Below are positions 29,020-38,959 of a stretch of 64,000 nt of DNA, one piece after another (positions within the stretch are counted from its first letter, which is position 1; the number at the start of each line of letters is the position of its first letter). Source of the stretch: Zwartia vadi. Its GTDB lineage: Bacteria > Pseudomonadota > Gammaproteobacteria > Burkholderiales > Burkholderiaceae_B. Both the position numbers and the translations under genes were made by a program. The stretch is taken from assembly GCF_030410375.1 (NCBI RefSeq), contig NZ_JAUHHE010000001.1:248001-312000 (forward strand), given 5' to 3'. Below the pieces are notes generated by a model. The model ran no database searches. It saw only the letters and a list, made by a program, of their open reading frames with translations, and had not been told where the DNA came from.

Positions 29020-30231
29020 CTACGGTCTCGTCGAGCCTGTCGCACCACTTCGCGGCGCGGCGCCAGCAGGTGTTGCCGCGGCATCGATCACACGCACCTT
29101 GGCGCCCTCGCGCAGCCGATCCGTTCCCTCGAGCACGACACGTTCCCCCGCTTTGATACCGTCAAGAATCACCAGGGCCTCCGCGGTGCGATCACCGACT
29201 TTCACCACACGTACCGAGGCCGTTCCGTCAGGTTCGACCACATAGACAAATGCACCACGATTGCCCTGCTGAATCGCACCCGCAGGAATCGTGAGCGCAT
29301 CCTTCACCGTGCGAACCTTCATCCTGACGTTGACGAATTGATTAGGAAACAAAGCATCGTCTTCATTCTTAAACTCCGCTTTTAACTTGACTGTGCCAGT
29401 GGAGATATCGATCTGATTATCGATCGACATCAATGTGCCGCGAGCCAGTTGCTTGGTATCAGAGCGATCATAGGCATTGACTTCTAATTTCTCACCGGCG
29501 AGCATCGGCTGACGCACGGCAGGCAGATCATTTTCAGGCAAGGTAAAGACGACTGATATGGGCTGCGTTTCAGTGATCACAACCAGACCAAGCGGATCAT
29601 TCGCATTCACCAGATTGCCCGCATCGACGCGCCGTAAACCCAGTTTGCCGGAGATCGGAGCCGTGATCCGGGTGTAACTTAATTGCAATTTTGCGTTGTC
29701 GACCGCGGCTTGATCACTTTTGATTTGTCCTTCAAATTTTCTGACAAGTGCCGCTTGCGTATCAAGCAATTGCGGAGCAATCGAATCCTGCTTGCGAAGC
29801 GTTTGATAGCGCTGTAAATCACGCTTTGCATTCTCATATTGCGATTCATTTTGTTGTTGCGTCCCAATGGCCTGATTGAGCGCAACCTCATACGGACGCG
29901 GATCAATCAGCGCAAGAAGCGTCCCGGCCTTGACCTGTTGACCTTCTTTGAACAGCACCTCGAGCAACTCTCCCTGAACGCGGCTTCTAACCGTCACAGT
30001 ATTGAGCGCCGTGACCGTACCCAACCCCCGCAAATAAATATCGAGATCCTGTACGCGGGCGGCGACAACTCTGACAGGCGTACCAGCGCTCATTCCGGCA
30101 GGAGGGCCTTTAGGTGCGGGCTTTTGTGTCGTACCAAACCACCACCAACTCGCACCCGCCAGCGCCAAGGCAATAACCAGCCACATCAAGGGCGAGCGAA
30201 AAGCCGACCTTGCCACATTGCTTTCAGACAT
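29020..30231 (-). CDS. mdtA: RND efflux periplasmic adaptor (membrane fusion protein), MdtA-like
   Basis: About 403 residues from ATG 30231. An N-terminal membrane anchor ([19 protein letters not shown]) is followed by a lipoyl/barrel-sandwich part ([23 protein letters not shown]), a helical hairpin rich in Gln and Asn ([20 protein letters not shown]) and a beta-barrel with [14 protein letters not shown]. The C-terminal membrane-proximal domain ends near RVIDAAA. It links the RND pair to the outer-membrane channel. No BaeSR-like two-component pair is in the window, unlike in E. coli. Confidence 0.9.
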   Translation of the reverse strand: MSESNVARSAFRSPLMWLVIALALAGASWWWFGTTQKPAPKGPPAGMSAGTPVRVVAARVQDLDIYLRGLGTVTALNTVTVRSRVQGELLEVLFKEGQQVKAGTLLALIDPRPYEVALNQAIGTQQQNESQYENAKRDLQRYQTLRKQDSIAPQLLDTQAALVRKFEGQIKSDQAAVDNAKLQLSYTRITAPISGKLGLRRVDAGNLVNANDPLGLVVITETQPISVVFTLPENDLPAVRQPMLAGEKLEVNAYDRSDTKQLARGTLMSIDNQIDISTGTVKLKAEFKNEDDALFPNQFVNVRMKVRTVKDALTIPAGAIQQGNRGAFVYVVEPDGTASVRVVKVGDRTAEALVILDGIKAGERVVLEGTDRLREGAKVRVIDAAATPAGAAPRSGATGSTRP

Positions 30232-30248
30232 ATGAGTTCCAGCAGGCC

Positions 30249-31001
30249 CTACAGGGCACAAAGGGTCATTTTGAAGGGCACGTCATAAGTGACGGCCTGC
30301 GGCCGTTGTTCGCCATCCTGTGAGGAATAGCGGATCCAGACCATATATTTATTGGCGCTGATTTCAGGGAATACGCCGGCTTTCCCGTCCACCCACACGC
30401 GTAACAACTGATAGGTTTTACCCGCAAGCATTTGCTGATAGGCGCCTTGCGGTGCAATCGCATCCGTTGGTTGACCGGTCTCGCGCAACAAACGCATCAC
30501 CATGCTGATCCCTTCTTGCAAAGGCATGAGCGATGACATCCAGCGCTTCAAATCCGCACAACGCTGCGCTTCGGTTCTGTATTGCCACGCGTGGAAAGAA
30601 GGCATGTCAACCTGCGTGCCGCCACCCGGCACCGCCAAGCGGCCTCGTAAACTGCTTAGCCACTCATTGGCGCGCAATTCCTGTCCTGTTTTACCCGCAG
30701 CGTTCAAATTGCTAATCACACGCTCGATTTCAATGAGCATGGCTGTCAAGTTTTTAGGGTCGACACTCGGGTGGTCCTTGAGGGACTGCAAGACACCGCG
30801 CTGACGATCAAGATCCTGCAACACAGTGCCCTTCATATCCGTTCGCTCAGTTGCATCGAGCAAATCAAATAATGCCGCCAGCGCAACCTGATGATGTCTT
30901 GCATCACCAGGCTGGGCGAAGAACATCATTCGATCGAGCAGAGACTCCAGGCGCATCAGCGCACGGACTCGCTCATTAAACGGGTATTCAAAAAGAATCA
31001 C
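30249..31001 (-). CDS. zapD: Cell division protein ZapD
   Basis: ZapD crosslinks FtsZ filaments at the division ring. The 250-residue protein starts ILFEYPFNERVRALMRLESLLDRM, the family signature. LDRQRGVLQSLKDHPSVDP and LRANEWLSSLRGRLAVPGG in the middle and YMVWIRY near the end also fit. The order coaE-zapD is common in betaproteobacteria, usually followed by yacG. There is no yacG here; mdtA starts 17 bases after the zapD stop. Confidence 0.93.
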   Translation of the reverse strand: MILFEYPFNERVRALMRLESLLDRMMFFAQPGDARHHQVALAALFDLLDATERTDMKGTVLQDLDRQRGVLQSLKDHPSVDPKNLTAMLIEIERVISNLNAAGKTGQELRANEWLSSLRGRLAVPGGGTQVDMPSFHAWQYRTEAQRCADLKRWMSSLMPLQEGISMVMRLLRETGQPTDAIAPQGAYQQMLAGKTYQLLRVWVDGKAGVFPEISANKYMVWIRYSSQDGEQRPQAVTYDVPFKMTLCAL

Positions 31002-31059
31002 TGGTTTTCGTCATCCAAGCCAACTCTCGGCATCAGCGTTTGATTTAACGCTTTTAGCC

Positions 31060-31662
31060 TCACTTCGCTAGGTTACACCACGCTTTATGCAAGACCAATA
31101 CTTGTTTTTCAAGTTCAATCAGTGTTGTCGTTGCCATATTGGAAATTATATCGTCTGCGGCCGCGAGGCGCTCGGCTCGGGTGACCTGTGCAGCCATAAT
31201 CCTTCGTATGGTCTCGACAGGAATGGCGCTTCTGGCATGCACGCGCGCGATCTGCGTCTCCTCTTCACAGTCCACCACGCAGAGGCGGTCGATGCGGTCC
31301 CGCCAGCGTCCAGACTCTATCAACAGAGGCACGACAAACACAGCATAAATTCCCGTTGCTTCCCGGGCTTGTTTCAGCACCTCATCAGCGATCCGGGGAT
31401 GCAAAATGCCTTCGAGCTCTTTGCGCCGGGCGACATCTGCAAAAACGAGCTCTCTCATCCGGCCACGGTCGAGGGCGCCAGACGCATCAATCAGCTCAGA
31501 TCCAAAGCGCTCGCGAATCGCCTCGATCGCTCCGCCCGCCGGTGCGGTCAGCTGATGAGCAATCAAGTCCGTATCGATCACTGTTGCCCCCCAGCTGGCC
31601 AAAAGGTTGGCAACGTGGGTTTTGCCTGAGCCAATTCCGCCGGTCAGACCTAACTTGAACAT
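31060..31662 (-). CDS. coaE: Dephospho-CoA kinase
   Basis: CoaE phosphorylates dephospho-CoA in the last step of coenzyme A synthesis. The 200-residue P-loop kinase starts MFKLGLTGGIGSGKT with the Walker A loop. VIDTDLIAHQLT carries the substrate-binding acidic residue, HPRIADEVL is typical of CoaE, and VVDCEEETQIARVHAR follows. ATG 31662 is chosen because the P-loop sits near residue 7 as usual. The prepilin peptidase gene lies 10 bases upstream. Confidence 0.94.
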   Translation of the reverse strand: MFKLGLTGGIGSGKTHVANLLASWGATVIDTDLIAHQLTAPAGGAIEAIRERFGSELIDASGALDRGRMRELVFADVARRKELEGILHPRIADEVLKQAREATGIYAVFVVPLLIESGRWRDRIDRLCVVDCEEETQIARVHARSAIPVETIRRIMAAQVTRAERLAAADDIISNMATTTLIELEKQVLVLHKAWCNLAK

Positions 31663-31672
31663 CCCGCTTCTC

Positions 31673-32413
31673 CTAGAAACTAGACCATAGCCAATCAAAA
31701 AACAGCATCAGGATACCGCCAAGTGCAAGACTTGGTCCAAAAGCCATCGGTTCCCGCAGGCGTCTGCCCGCTAAAAATTTAGCCAATACGGCGACCAGCA
31801 AGCTGGTGCACGAAGCGATCAGCCACACAAAAGGCATGGACAGGCACCCCAGCCAAGCGCCAATTGCAGCGGAAAACTTGAAATCTCCGTGTCCCATCAG
31901 GTCTCTGCCCCGCCATTTACCCATGACCATGCAGGGAAACCATAAAACAATATAGCCCGCCGCTGCACCCCAGACCGATTGCTCAAGCGACTGTTCGCCC
32001 ATGTCTGCCGCATGCCAAAGTAACCCGATCCACAGTAAGGGCAATGTCAACATATCGGGCAGCAACCGCGTGCGGGCATCGATTCGGGCAAGCAACAGCG
32101 AAACCGAACAATATAAAAATGCCGCCACTGCCCCAAGCTCCCAGCCCTTGTGGGTCGAGATGACAGCCCCGCAGAGACAAAGGAACAAGACCAGTAGGGC
32201 ATCCTGCCACTGCAGCGCCCTGATCGCCGGCTCGTCATGCAACTGGCCACTATACACAAGCGTACCTGCCAAGATTTGCTGAGGGATTTGCCAGGATAGC
32301 CAGATGAGCGGCAACGATACGAGTAATCCCGCGAGTATCCCCAGGAAAGGTGCCAATCCGTCATCAGTCACTTTAATATTTCCTTTGCCAGTGACGTGCA
32401 GCGACGATGCCAA
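31673..32413 (-). CDS. Short A24-type prepilin peptidase, no methyltransferase domain
   Basis: The 246-residue membrane protein has the two aspartate motifs of prepilin peptidases, IDARTRLLPD (111-120) and GHGDFKF (174-180), in a multi-helix A24 domain. Full-length PilD begins with a GSFLNVVIxRLP motif and two CxxC pairs in a methyltransferase domain. Here the N-terminal 70 residues show only a weak echo (GLLVSLPLIWL) and no cysteine pairs. The place next to coaE is where pilD normally sits behind pilB and pilC, but neither pilin assembly gene is present in this window. It could be a peptidase for a minor secretion or Tad-like system, or a relict. The start could be as late as the GTG at 32371. 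Confidence 0.75.
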   Translation of the reverse strand: MASSLHVTGKGNIKVTDDGLAPFLGILAGLLVSLPLIWLSWQIPQQILAGTLVYSGQLHDEPAIRALQWQDALLVLFLCLCGAVISTHKGWELGAVAAFLYCSVSLLLARIDARTRLLPDMLTLPLLWIGLLWHAADMGEQSLEQSVWGAAAGYIVLWFPCMVMGKWRGRDLMGHGDFKFSAAIGAWLGCLSMPFVWLIASCTSLLVAVLAKFLAGRRLREPMAFGPSLALGGILMLFFDWLWSSF

Positions 32414-32472
32414 GTGCGTAAAATGCGTTCATTCTATGTAAGCTCCATTAGTCTTAAATTGGGAAGACCAAC

Positions 32473-33249
32473 ATGTCAGGACAAACCGCAGGGCACTCCA
32501 TACTCCCCGCCACGATTTACCGTTTTATCGCGATCGGTCTTCCCGTTTTGCTTGCTGGTTGCGCTCAAATGCAACAACAGATGCAGCAGCCAGGCTATTA
32601 CAACCCTCCTGCTGCCAGCTCCACGACGGACGCCATTGAGCAGGCCGAATCGCCTTATGGCTCGCAAACTTTGCGTGCGCCAAGTCAGATCCAGATCGGC
32701 TTGAAAGGTCGAGGTAGCGATGCAGCGCCCGTACAGGGCACCAGTGCTTCAGCCAATCAAATGAGCCAATCAGGCCAGGTCGCTCAGTCAGGGCAAGGGC
32801 AGCAGCCTGTCACAACTGGTGCGACAGCAGCGCCTGCCGCTGCGGCAGATACACTCCAAGCAACGCTTTTCCCGGAGCCTTTGACTTTTGCCGGGACACT
32901 GCCTTGTTTTCATCCTGAAATGAAATGCTCCGCCCAGCGCATTACGATCACGCTCGCGCCTAATGGCCGGTGGCGTGCTCGGGCAACCTACCTTGAGCAA
33001 GCCGCCCAAAGCGGCGCAGCCCTCACAGATCAGGGTTGCTGGCGCGCAATCCCGCAAGCTGTGCCGCGTATCGTCTTGCTCAATCCCTCAGGCAACGTGC
33101 GCGCCGAGCTCGCACAAACCTCTTCGAATGTCCTGCGCCTGATCTCGATCAATGGCGACTCTCCAAACTTGACATATACGCTCACGCGCCAGCCCGATCT
33201 GGATCCAATCGACGAGCTCAACAAAACAAAAGCGCCAACTTGTCCATGA
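32473..33249 (+). CDS. Lipoprotein with NlpE N-terminal-like domain
   Basis: The 258-residue protein has a lipobox LAGC with the modified Cys at residue 30. A long Gln/Ser/Ala-rich linker runs to about residue 135. The C-terminal domain resembles NlpE: FAGTLPCFHPEMKC (139-152), ITITLAPNGRWRARATYLE, GCWRAI, then IVLLNPSGNVRAE. In NlpE the first pair is CxxC (LPCADC); here the spacing is C-x6-C. NlpE senses envelope stress and copper in enterics. The linker and the wider cysteine spacing mean function cannot be assumed. It diverges from the prepilin peptidase over a 59-bp gap. Confidence 0.65.
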   Translation: MSGQTAGHSILPATIYRFIAIGLPVLLAGCAQMQQQMQQPGYYNPPAASSTTDAIEQAESPYGSQTLRAPSQIQIGLKGRGSDAAPVQGTSASANQMSQSGQVAQSGQGQQPVTTGATAAPAAAADTLQATLFPEPLTFAGTLPCFHPEMKCSAQRITITLAPNGRWRARATYLEQAAQSGAALTDQGCWRAIPQAVPRIVLLNPSGNVRAELAQTSSNVLRLISINGDSPNLTYTLTRQPDLDPIDELNKTKAPTCP

Positions 33250-33268
33250 CACGCCGCACCCAACGTTC

Positions 33269-33517
33269 TCACTCGGACTCTGGATTGGTACATAACTCTG
33301 GATTGGTACACACTTCTCGCGCGAGCTGAACTGCGTTGCGCACGCCCATTTTGTGAAAAATGCGTGCGCGATGCGCCTCTACCGTACGCATTGAAATACC
33401 CAATTCGATTGCAATGTATTTATTTGACCGCCCCTCAGCCACAGGGTGGATCACGTCACGCTCGCGTGCGGTCAACGCTCGCCAACCCGCCCCGCGGGTG
33501 TCATCTTGATGCTTCAT
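33269..33517 (-). CDS. Stand-alone FixJ/LuxR-type HTH protein
   Basis: The 82-residue protein is a GerE-type DNA-binding domain only: LTARERDVIHPVAEGRSNKY, then IAIELGISMRTVEAHRARIF, closest in style to the FixJ/NodW output domain. No receiver or sensor domain is encoded upstream in any frame I can follow. The C-terminal tail contains a six-residue tandem duplication (CTNPEL-CTNPES) from an 18-bp DNA repeat. It may bind DNA as a constitutive or partner-dependent regulator, or be the remnant of a two-domain response regulator. It is convergent with the NlpE-like gene, 20 bases away. Confidence 0.75.
   Translation of the reverse strand: MKHQDDTRGAGWRALTARERDVIHPVAEGRSNKYIAIELGISMRTVEAHRARIFHKMGVRNAVQLAREVCTNPELCTNPESE
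33277..33310. repeat. Tandem 18-bp repeat at the end of the FixJ-type HTH gene
   Basis: The unit ACTCTGGATTGGTACATA (33277-33294) is followed directly by ACTCTGGATTGGTACA (33295-33310). The match is exact over 16 bases. The repeat preserves the reading frame and adds six residues to the tail of the HTH protein. This looks like a recent slippage or duplication event. Confidence 0.9.
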
Positions 33518-33690
33518 CTTCCCTCCGTATCAACACGCTACGAAGTCTGGCAGAACAAAACCTCAAGGGTAAGCTGTCAAATCTGACAGGCGGATTTACC
33601 CTAGGTACCTCTTGACACTTTCAACAAGAGCATGATCAGAGTTAATTGCTCTGGCATGAAGCGAACGACGCGACACGCAAGAGATGCGCG

Positions 33691-34563
<873 letters not shown>

Positions 34564-35442
34564 TCAAACCGCCGCGCTGGTGTAAGCCAGGCGCACATAA
34601 ATAGGTGCGTAGGGTTCAGCCTGTGTGATTTCAAGCAATGATTCTCGGGAGAGTTCGAGTAGCGCAAGAAAGTGAACCACCACCACCGCAACCGCGGCGC
34701 CCTCTGAGATGCGCTCCATGAACAGCTCGCCGAACTCGATGAACCGCACATCCGACAGCCTGCGCAAAATGTGTGTCATATGATCACGCACCGATAACTG
34801 CTCGCGCGTGATGTGATGATGGGCGTTCAGTTTGGCGCGTTTAAGAATATCGATCCAGGCTTGTCGCAAATCCTCGACACTGACTTCTGGCAAGGCGCGC
34901 TCAACCCGTAAGTCTGCAAACGCCTGCGCACGTTGAAAATCTCGGCCAAGCTGAGGAAGCGCATCGAGCCGCTGCGCGGCAAGCTTCATCTGCTCATATT
35001 CAAGCAAGCGTCGCACCAACTCAGCGCGGGGGTCTTCTGGTTCTTCGCCGGAATCTGTTTTCTTGACGGGCAACAACATGCGCGCTTTGATCTCGATCAG
35101 CATTGCGGCCATCAGGAGATACTCGGCGGCAAGCTCGAGGTTGTGCATCCGGATCTGATCGACATACGACAAATACTGCCGTGTCACTTCAGCCATGGGA
35201 ATATCCAGAACGTTGAAGTTCTGTTTACGAATCAGATAAAGCAATAAATCAAGAGGTCCCTGGAACGTTTCCAGAAAGACCTCGAGCGCGTCAGGCGGAA
35301 TGTACAGATCATTCGGGAGCGCAAATAATGGCTCGCCATACAGCCGAGCAAGAGCAACCGCATCAATCACATCCGGCGTGGTGTCGATTGACGGATCAAC
35401 GAGCGCGCTCAGTCGCTCGCCCGAAACTGGATTCGAGGCCAT
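34564..35442 (-). CDS. scpA: Segregation and condensation protein A
   Basis: ScpA is the kleisin subunit that links SMC and ScpB in chromosome condensation. The 292-residue protein has the family core FQGPLDLLLYLIRKQNFNV at about 59-77, then DQIRMHNLELAAEYLLMAAML and IEIKARMLLPV. The C-terminal winged-helix part ends VVVHFLALLELSRESL. The first 50 residues are less conserved. scpB and smc are not in this window. Confidence 0.92.
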   Translation of the reverse strand: MASNPVSGERLSALVDPSIDTTPDVIDAVALARLYGEPLFALPNDLYIPPDALEVFLETFQGPLDLLLYLIRKQNFNVLDIPMAEVTRQYLSYVDQIRMHNLELAAEYLLMAAMLIEIKARMLLPVKKTDSGEEPEDPRAELVRRLLEYEQMKLAAQRLDALPQLGRDFQRAQAFADLRVERALPEVSVEDLRQAWIDILKRAKLNAHHHITREQLSVRDHMTHILRRLSDVRFIEFGELFMERISEGAAVAVVVVHFLALLELSRESLLEITQAEPYAPIYVRLAYTSAAV

Positions 35443-35448
35443 CCGCGT

Positions 35449-35637
35449 TTAGTCGTTCTGATAGACGTAAGGATTTTGCCGCACACGCGCTTGCTTGAAG
35501 CCTTCGATCAACTCCGGATCCTGTGGTCGATCCCACAAGCGTGCGCGTCCATCACGCTGACGTTGCTCGATATCGGGGTGTTCCGTCTTGAGTTTTTGAA
35601 GGAACTGTGTGATTTCGGAGGTGTATTGGTCTGCCAT
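35449..35637 (-). CDS. DUF3460 family small protein
   Basis: This 62-residue charged protein (YTSEITQFLQKLKTEHPDIE, then GRARLWDRPQDPELIEGF and a QNPYVYQND tail) matches the DUF3460 family found mainly in Burkholderiales. It has no signal peptide or membrane segment. The gene lies 6 bases upstream of scpA, so it probably leads the DUF3460-scpA-panC transcript. Function is unknown. Confidence 0.88.
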   Translation of the reverse strand: MADQYTSEITQFLQKLKTEHPDIEQRQRDGRARLWDRPQDPELIEGFKQARVRQNPYVYQND

Positions 35638-35688
35638 AACTCGTCAACAAAAGGTTAGACTGCCTGCTAGTGTACTGTAGAGCCACCC

Positions 35689-37104
35689 ATGTCTAGCGAC
35701 CCCCTCGAGCCACCCACCCCCGCTGAGCGTATCTTGCCGTTTATTGTCGGCTGCGCGCTCCTCATGCAGATGCTGGATTCAACAATCGTCATGACCGCCC
35801 TGCCGGCCATGGCACGCGATTTGAACTCTGATCCGATCAGCATGAACATCACGATTACGTCTTATCTAATCGCTGTCGCGATGTTCGTGCCGGTAAGCGG
35901 TTGGGCGGCTGACCGCTACGGCGCGCGCAGGGTATTTATCGCGGCCATTGCGCTCTTTTCCCTCAGCTCACTGACCTGCGCCCTGTCGAGTTCGCTTACT
36001 CAACTGGTGATATCCCGGGTCGTGCAGGGCCTGGGGGGGGCCATGATGGTTCCCGTAGGGAGGATCATTCTTCTCAGAACCATCCCTAAGCATAATTTAT
36101 TAAAGGCGATGGCGTTCCTGTCGATGCCCGCCTTGATAGGCCCTATGGCCGGTCCCCCGCTGGGCGGCCTGTTGGTGACCTACGCCTCCTGGCACTGTAT
36201 CTTTCTCATCAACATTCCCATCGGCATCCTGGGCATTTGGCTGATCATGCGTTTCGTCAAAAAACTGCCTTCCGATGCACAGTCTCCCCGGCTCGATGTC
36301 GTGGGCTTTTTACTCAGCGCAATCAGCATGGCCGCCCTGGTAAGTGGTTTTGAATCTCTTGGACAGGGTGGGACCTCAGCCCTGATTTCCCTGGTCATCA
36401 TCGGAACGGGTCTACTCACAGGCTATCTGTACGTGCTGCATGCACGCCGGCACCCCAATCCTATTCTGGATTTGAACCTGCTGCGGATTCCGACTTTTCG
36501 CACAGCGGTTCTCGCAGGAAACCTCTGCCGTTTTGGTGTCGGTGCTACACCCTATCTGCTCGCGCTCCTGCTGCAGATAGGATTTGGCATGAGCGCGCTT
36601 TCAGCAGGCCTCATCACCTTTGTCGGGGCTGTCGGCTCATTGATGATGAAAATGGCTGCGCCGCGCATTCTCAACCGCTGGGGCTACCGACATGTATTAA
36701 CAGTCAATGCCATCCTGACAGGAGCCAGTCTAGCTGCCTGTGCAAGCTTCACAGCCGATATGCCTGCAATCATCATGTTGGGCATACTGTTGATCGGAGG
36801 GTTTTTCCGCTCCCTGCAGTTCACAGCAGTCAACACGCTTGCCTATGCAGACATCGCGCATGCTGGCATGAGCCGTGCGAGTAGTTTCGCCGCCATGGCA
36901 CAGCAGCTGGGCATCAGCCTCGGCGTGGGTATCGCAGCCGAAGCGCTCAGTCTAAGTATGGCCTGGCGGGGCAGCGACACACTCATCGCTGCCGATGTGA
37001 TGGTCGGTTTTATTGTCATTGGAACGTTATGCGCGCTTGCCAGCCTGTCTTTCTGGAGACTCTCCCCTGCTGCAGGAGAGTCTCTCAGACAATCACGCGA
37101 GTAA
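35689..37104 (+). CDS. DHA2-family MFS drug/proton antiporter (EmrB/QacA type)
   Basis: The 471-residue protein is rich in membrane helices and fits the 14-helix DHA2 group. Markers are MLDSTIVMTALPAMARDL (the conserved D and motif in helix 1), GWAADRYGARRVF (motif A) and GRIILLRTIPKHNLLKAMA. LIGPMAGPPLGG is motif C of the antiporters. No emrA-like adaptor is adjacent, so it likely works alone. A hairpin overlaps the stop codon and could end the transcript. Confidence 0.87.
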   Translation: MSSDPLEPPTPAERILPFIVGCALLMQMLDSTIVMTALPAMARDLNSDPISMNITITSYLIAVAMFVPVSGWAADRYGARRVFIAAIALFSLSSLTCALSSSLTQLVISRVVQGLGGAMMVPVGRIILLRTIPKHNLLKAMAFLSMPALIGPMAGPPLGGLLVTYASWHCIFLINIPIGILGIWLIMRFVKKLPSDAQSPRLDVVGFLLSAISMAALVSGFESLGQGGTSALISLVIIGTGLLTGYLYVLHARRHPNPILDLNLLRIPTFRTAVLAGNLCRFGVGATPYLLALLLQIGFGMSALSAGLITFVGAVGSLMMKMAAPRILNRWGYRHVLTVNAILTGASLAACASFTADMPAIIMLGILLIGGFFRSLQFTAVNTLAYADIAHAGMSRASSFAAMAQQLGISLGVGIAAEALSLSMAWRGSDTLIAADVMVGFIVIGTLCALASLSFWRLSPAAGESLRQSRE

Positions 37105-37127
37105 GACTGCTCATCCATCAGCAGTCT
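37104..37127. terminator. Hairpin between the convergent MFS and Bug genes
   Basis: The arms AGACTGCT and AGCAGTCT are exact complements around an 8-base loop. The hairpin begins on the last base of the MFS stop codon and lies 23 bases past the Bug gene on the other strand. There is no long T-run, so termination efficiency is uncertain. Confidence 0.5.
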
Positions 37128-37149
37128 CGCCCAAGAGTCGACTTTCTTA

Positions 37150-38160
37150 TCAGTCGACTTTCGCACCAGATAGTTTGACGAGCTCTTGATACTTTTGACG
37201 CTCTTGAGCCACCATCTCGGCAAACTGAGCGGGCGTTAAAGTCGTTGCGTTCGATCCCATCTGCTTGAGTCGGGTCTGCACAGCGGGATCCGCAAGCGCC
37301 TTGGTATAGGCTTGATACAGCTTGTCGACCACTGCGGGCGGCGTACCACCTGTCGTAAACACGCCAAACCAGGTGCCAATATCAAAAGGCTTGATACCGG
37401 TTTCCTGAACAGTGGGCACCTCGGGCAACACATCCGAGCGCTTGTCGGTTGTAACAGCCAACGCAACAACCTTGCCCTCTTTAATCAGGCTGGCGGCCGA
37501 AGCCAGATTATCAAACATAAACTCGGACTGTCCGGACAACAAAGCCAGCTTAGCTGGTGCAGCGCCCTGATACGGGATATGCACTGCCTTCATCTGAGTG
37601 CGCGCGGCCAACAACTCGCCAGCCAGATGCCCGGCACTACCTGAACCACCCGATCCATAATTCAACTTGCCTGGATGCGCCAGCGCGTATCGGACAAGAT
37701 CCTGCATCGTGCGGATACCTTGCTTGTCAGCGAACTCTTTGTTGACGATCAGGACATTCGGTACAGAAGCCACCAATGCAACCGGTGCAAAATCACGTAC
37801 AGCATCGTAGGGAATTTTGCTGTAGAGCGAAGGATTGATTGCATGTGTGGCCACAGCGCCCATTACCAATGAATATCCATCAGGCTGAGCCTTGGCGATC
37901 AGATCGGCCCCGATGTTGCCACCCGCACCGGGTCTATTTTCAACGATAACGGGCTGGCCAAGCGTTGGTTTAACCTGTTCGGCCAATACGCGCGCGATCG
38001 TATCGAGCGGCCCGCCGGGTGGGTAAGGCACGACAAAACGCAAGGGTTTGGTCGGCCATTCGCTGGAAACTTGAGCGTGCGTCGCCCAGCCAAATGAAAT
38101 GGCGCCGAAACCGAGAGTCAACAATAAAAGTCTGCGAAATTTGCTGGGTGCAGCCGTCAT
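37150..38160 (-). CDS. Bug-type tripartite tricarboxylate transporter binding protein
   Basis: The 336-residue protein has an N-terminal signal sequence and the Bug/TctC fold: WPTKPLRFVVPYPPGGPLDT, VIVENRPGAGGNIGADLIAK, then LNYGSGGSGSAGHLAGELL and FMFDNLASA. Such proteins bind carboxylates and related small acids in the periplasm. They are hugely expanded in Alcaligenaceae and usually lack linked TctAB permeases, as here. The ligand is unknown. The ATG is preceded by an AT-rich gap to the aap operon. Confidence 0.92.
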   Translation of the reverse strand: MTAAPSKFRRLLLLTLGFGAISFGWATHAQVSSEWPTKPLRFVVPYPPGGPLDTIARVLAEQVKPTLGQPVIVENRPGAGGNIGADLIAKAQPDGYSLVMGAVATHAINPSLYSKIPYDAVRDFAPVALVASVPNVLIVNKEFADKQGIRTMQDLVRYALAHPGKLNYGSGGSGSAGHLAGELLAARTQMKAVHIPYQGAAPAKLALLSGQSEFMFDNLASAASLIKEGKVVALAVTTDKRSDVLPEVPTVQETGIKPFDIGTWFGVFTTGGTPPAVVDKLYQAYTKALADPAVQTRLKQMGSNATTLTPAQFAEMVAQERQKYQELVKLSGAKVD

Positions 38161-38171
38161 GATCGTTCCAA

Positions 38172-38912
38172 TTAGTGGAGGATTTGACTCAAAAAGAGTT
38201 TGGTACGCTCGTTCTGAGGGTTGTCAAAGAAAGCATCGGGCGTATTCTGCTCAATGATCTCACCCTGATCCATGAAAATCACACGGTCTGCGACTTTGCG
38301 TGCAAACCCCATCTCATGCGTGACGCACAACATCGTCATGCCAGACTCTTCGGCAAGACCGATCATCACATCCAGCACTTCTTTAACCATTTCGGGGTCA
38401 AGCGCCGAGGTTGGCTCATCAAAAAGCATAATTTTAGGATCCATGCAGAGCGAACGCGCGATCGCCACCCGCTGCTGCTGGCCACCAGACAACTGGCCGG
38501 GAAACTTCAATGCCTGCTCGCTGATGCGCACGCGCTCCAGATACTTCATGGCACGCGCTTCCGCTTCGGCTTTCGGGGTTTTAAGTACCCAGATCGGGCC
38601 AAGCGTCAGATTTTCCAAAACCGTCAAATGGGGAAACAAATTGAAGTGCTGAAACACCATGCCGACTTCACGACGAATCGCCTCGACATCACGCAAGTCG
38701 TTGGTGATCTCGGTGCCATCGACAACGATCTGGCCCTTCTGATGCTCTTCCAGACGGTTGATACAACGAATCAGCGTTGACTTGCCGGAGCCAGATGGTC
38801 CGCAAACCACAATGCGCTCACCTTGTGCAACGTCAAGGTTGATGTTGCGCAGCACGTGGAACTTGCCGTACCACTTATTGACATCTTTCATGCGAATGAT
38901 GGCGTCAGCCAT
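38172..38912 (-). CDS. aapP: General L-amino acid ABC transporter ATPase (AapP/GlnQ type)
   Basis: About 246 residues from ATG 38912 ([21 protein letters not shown]). Walker A is GPSGSGKST, the signature is [15 protein letters not shown], Walker B is [14 protein letters not shown] and the H-loop is CVTHEMGFA. It should energise the AapQM permease pair encoded just upstream. The frame remains open upstream, but those residues resemble no ABC protein. Confidence 0.93.
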   Translation of the reverse strand: MADAIIRMKDVNKWYGKFHVLRNINLDVAQGERIVVCGPSGSGKSTLIRCINRLEEHQKGQIVVDGTEITNDLRDVEAIRREVGMVFQHFNLFPHLTVLENLTLGPIWVLKTPKAEAEARAMKYLERVRISEQALKFPGQLSGGQQQRVAIARSLCMDPKIMLFDEPTSALDPEMVKEVLDVMIGLAEESGMTMLCVTHEMGFARKVADRVIFMDQGEIIEQNTPDAFFDNPQNERTKLFLSQILH

Positions 38913-38959
38913 ACATATTCTCCAGAGATCGGGCGCGCCCAGAAAGTGGCGCGCAGCCC

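Noticed and set aside
21256..30231. Acquired resistance island
   Set aside because: The RND operon has codon and base use like its neighbours and no mobile element, integrase or flanking repeats.
33601..33690. Terminator or regulator hairpin (AGAGCA at 33627-33632, TGCTCT at 33647-33652) before the FixJ-type HTH gene
   Set aside because: Only six-base arms with a 14-base loop and no T-run; chance cannot be excluded.
37136..37162. Two copies of AGTCGACTTTC near the Bug stop codon
   Set aside because: Short direct repeat of 11 bases at a 16-base step across a stop codon; no mobile-element or binding-site features.
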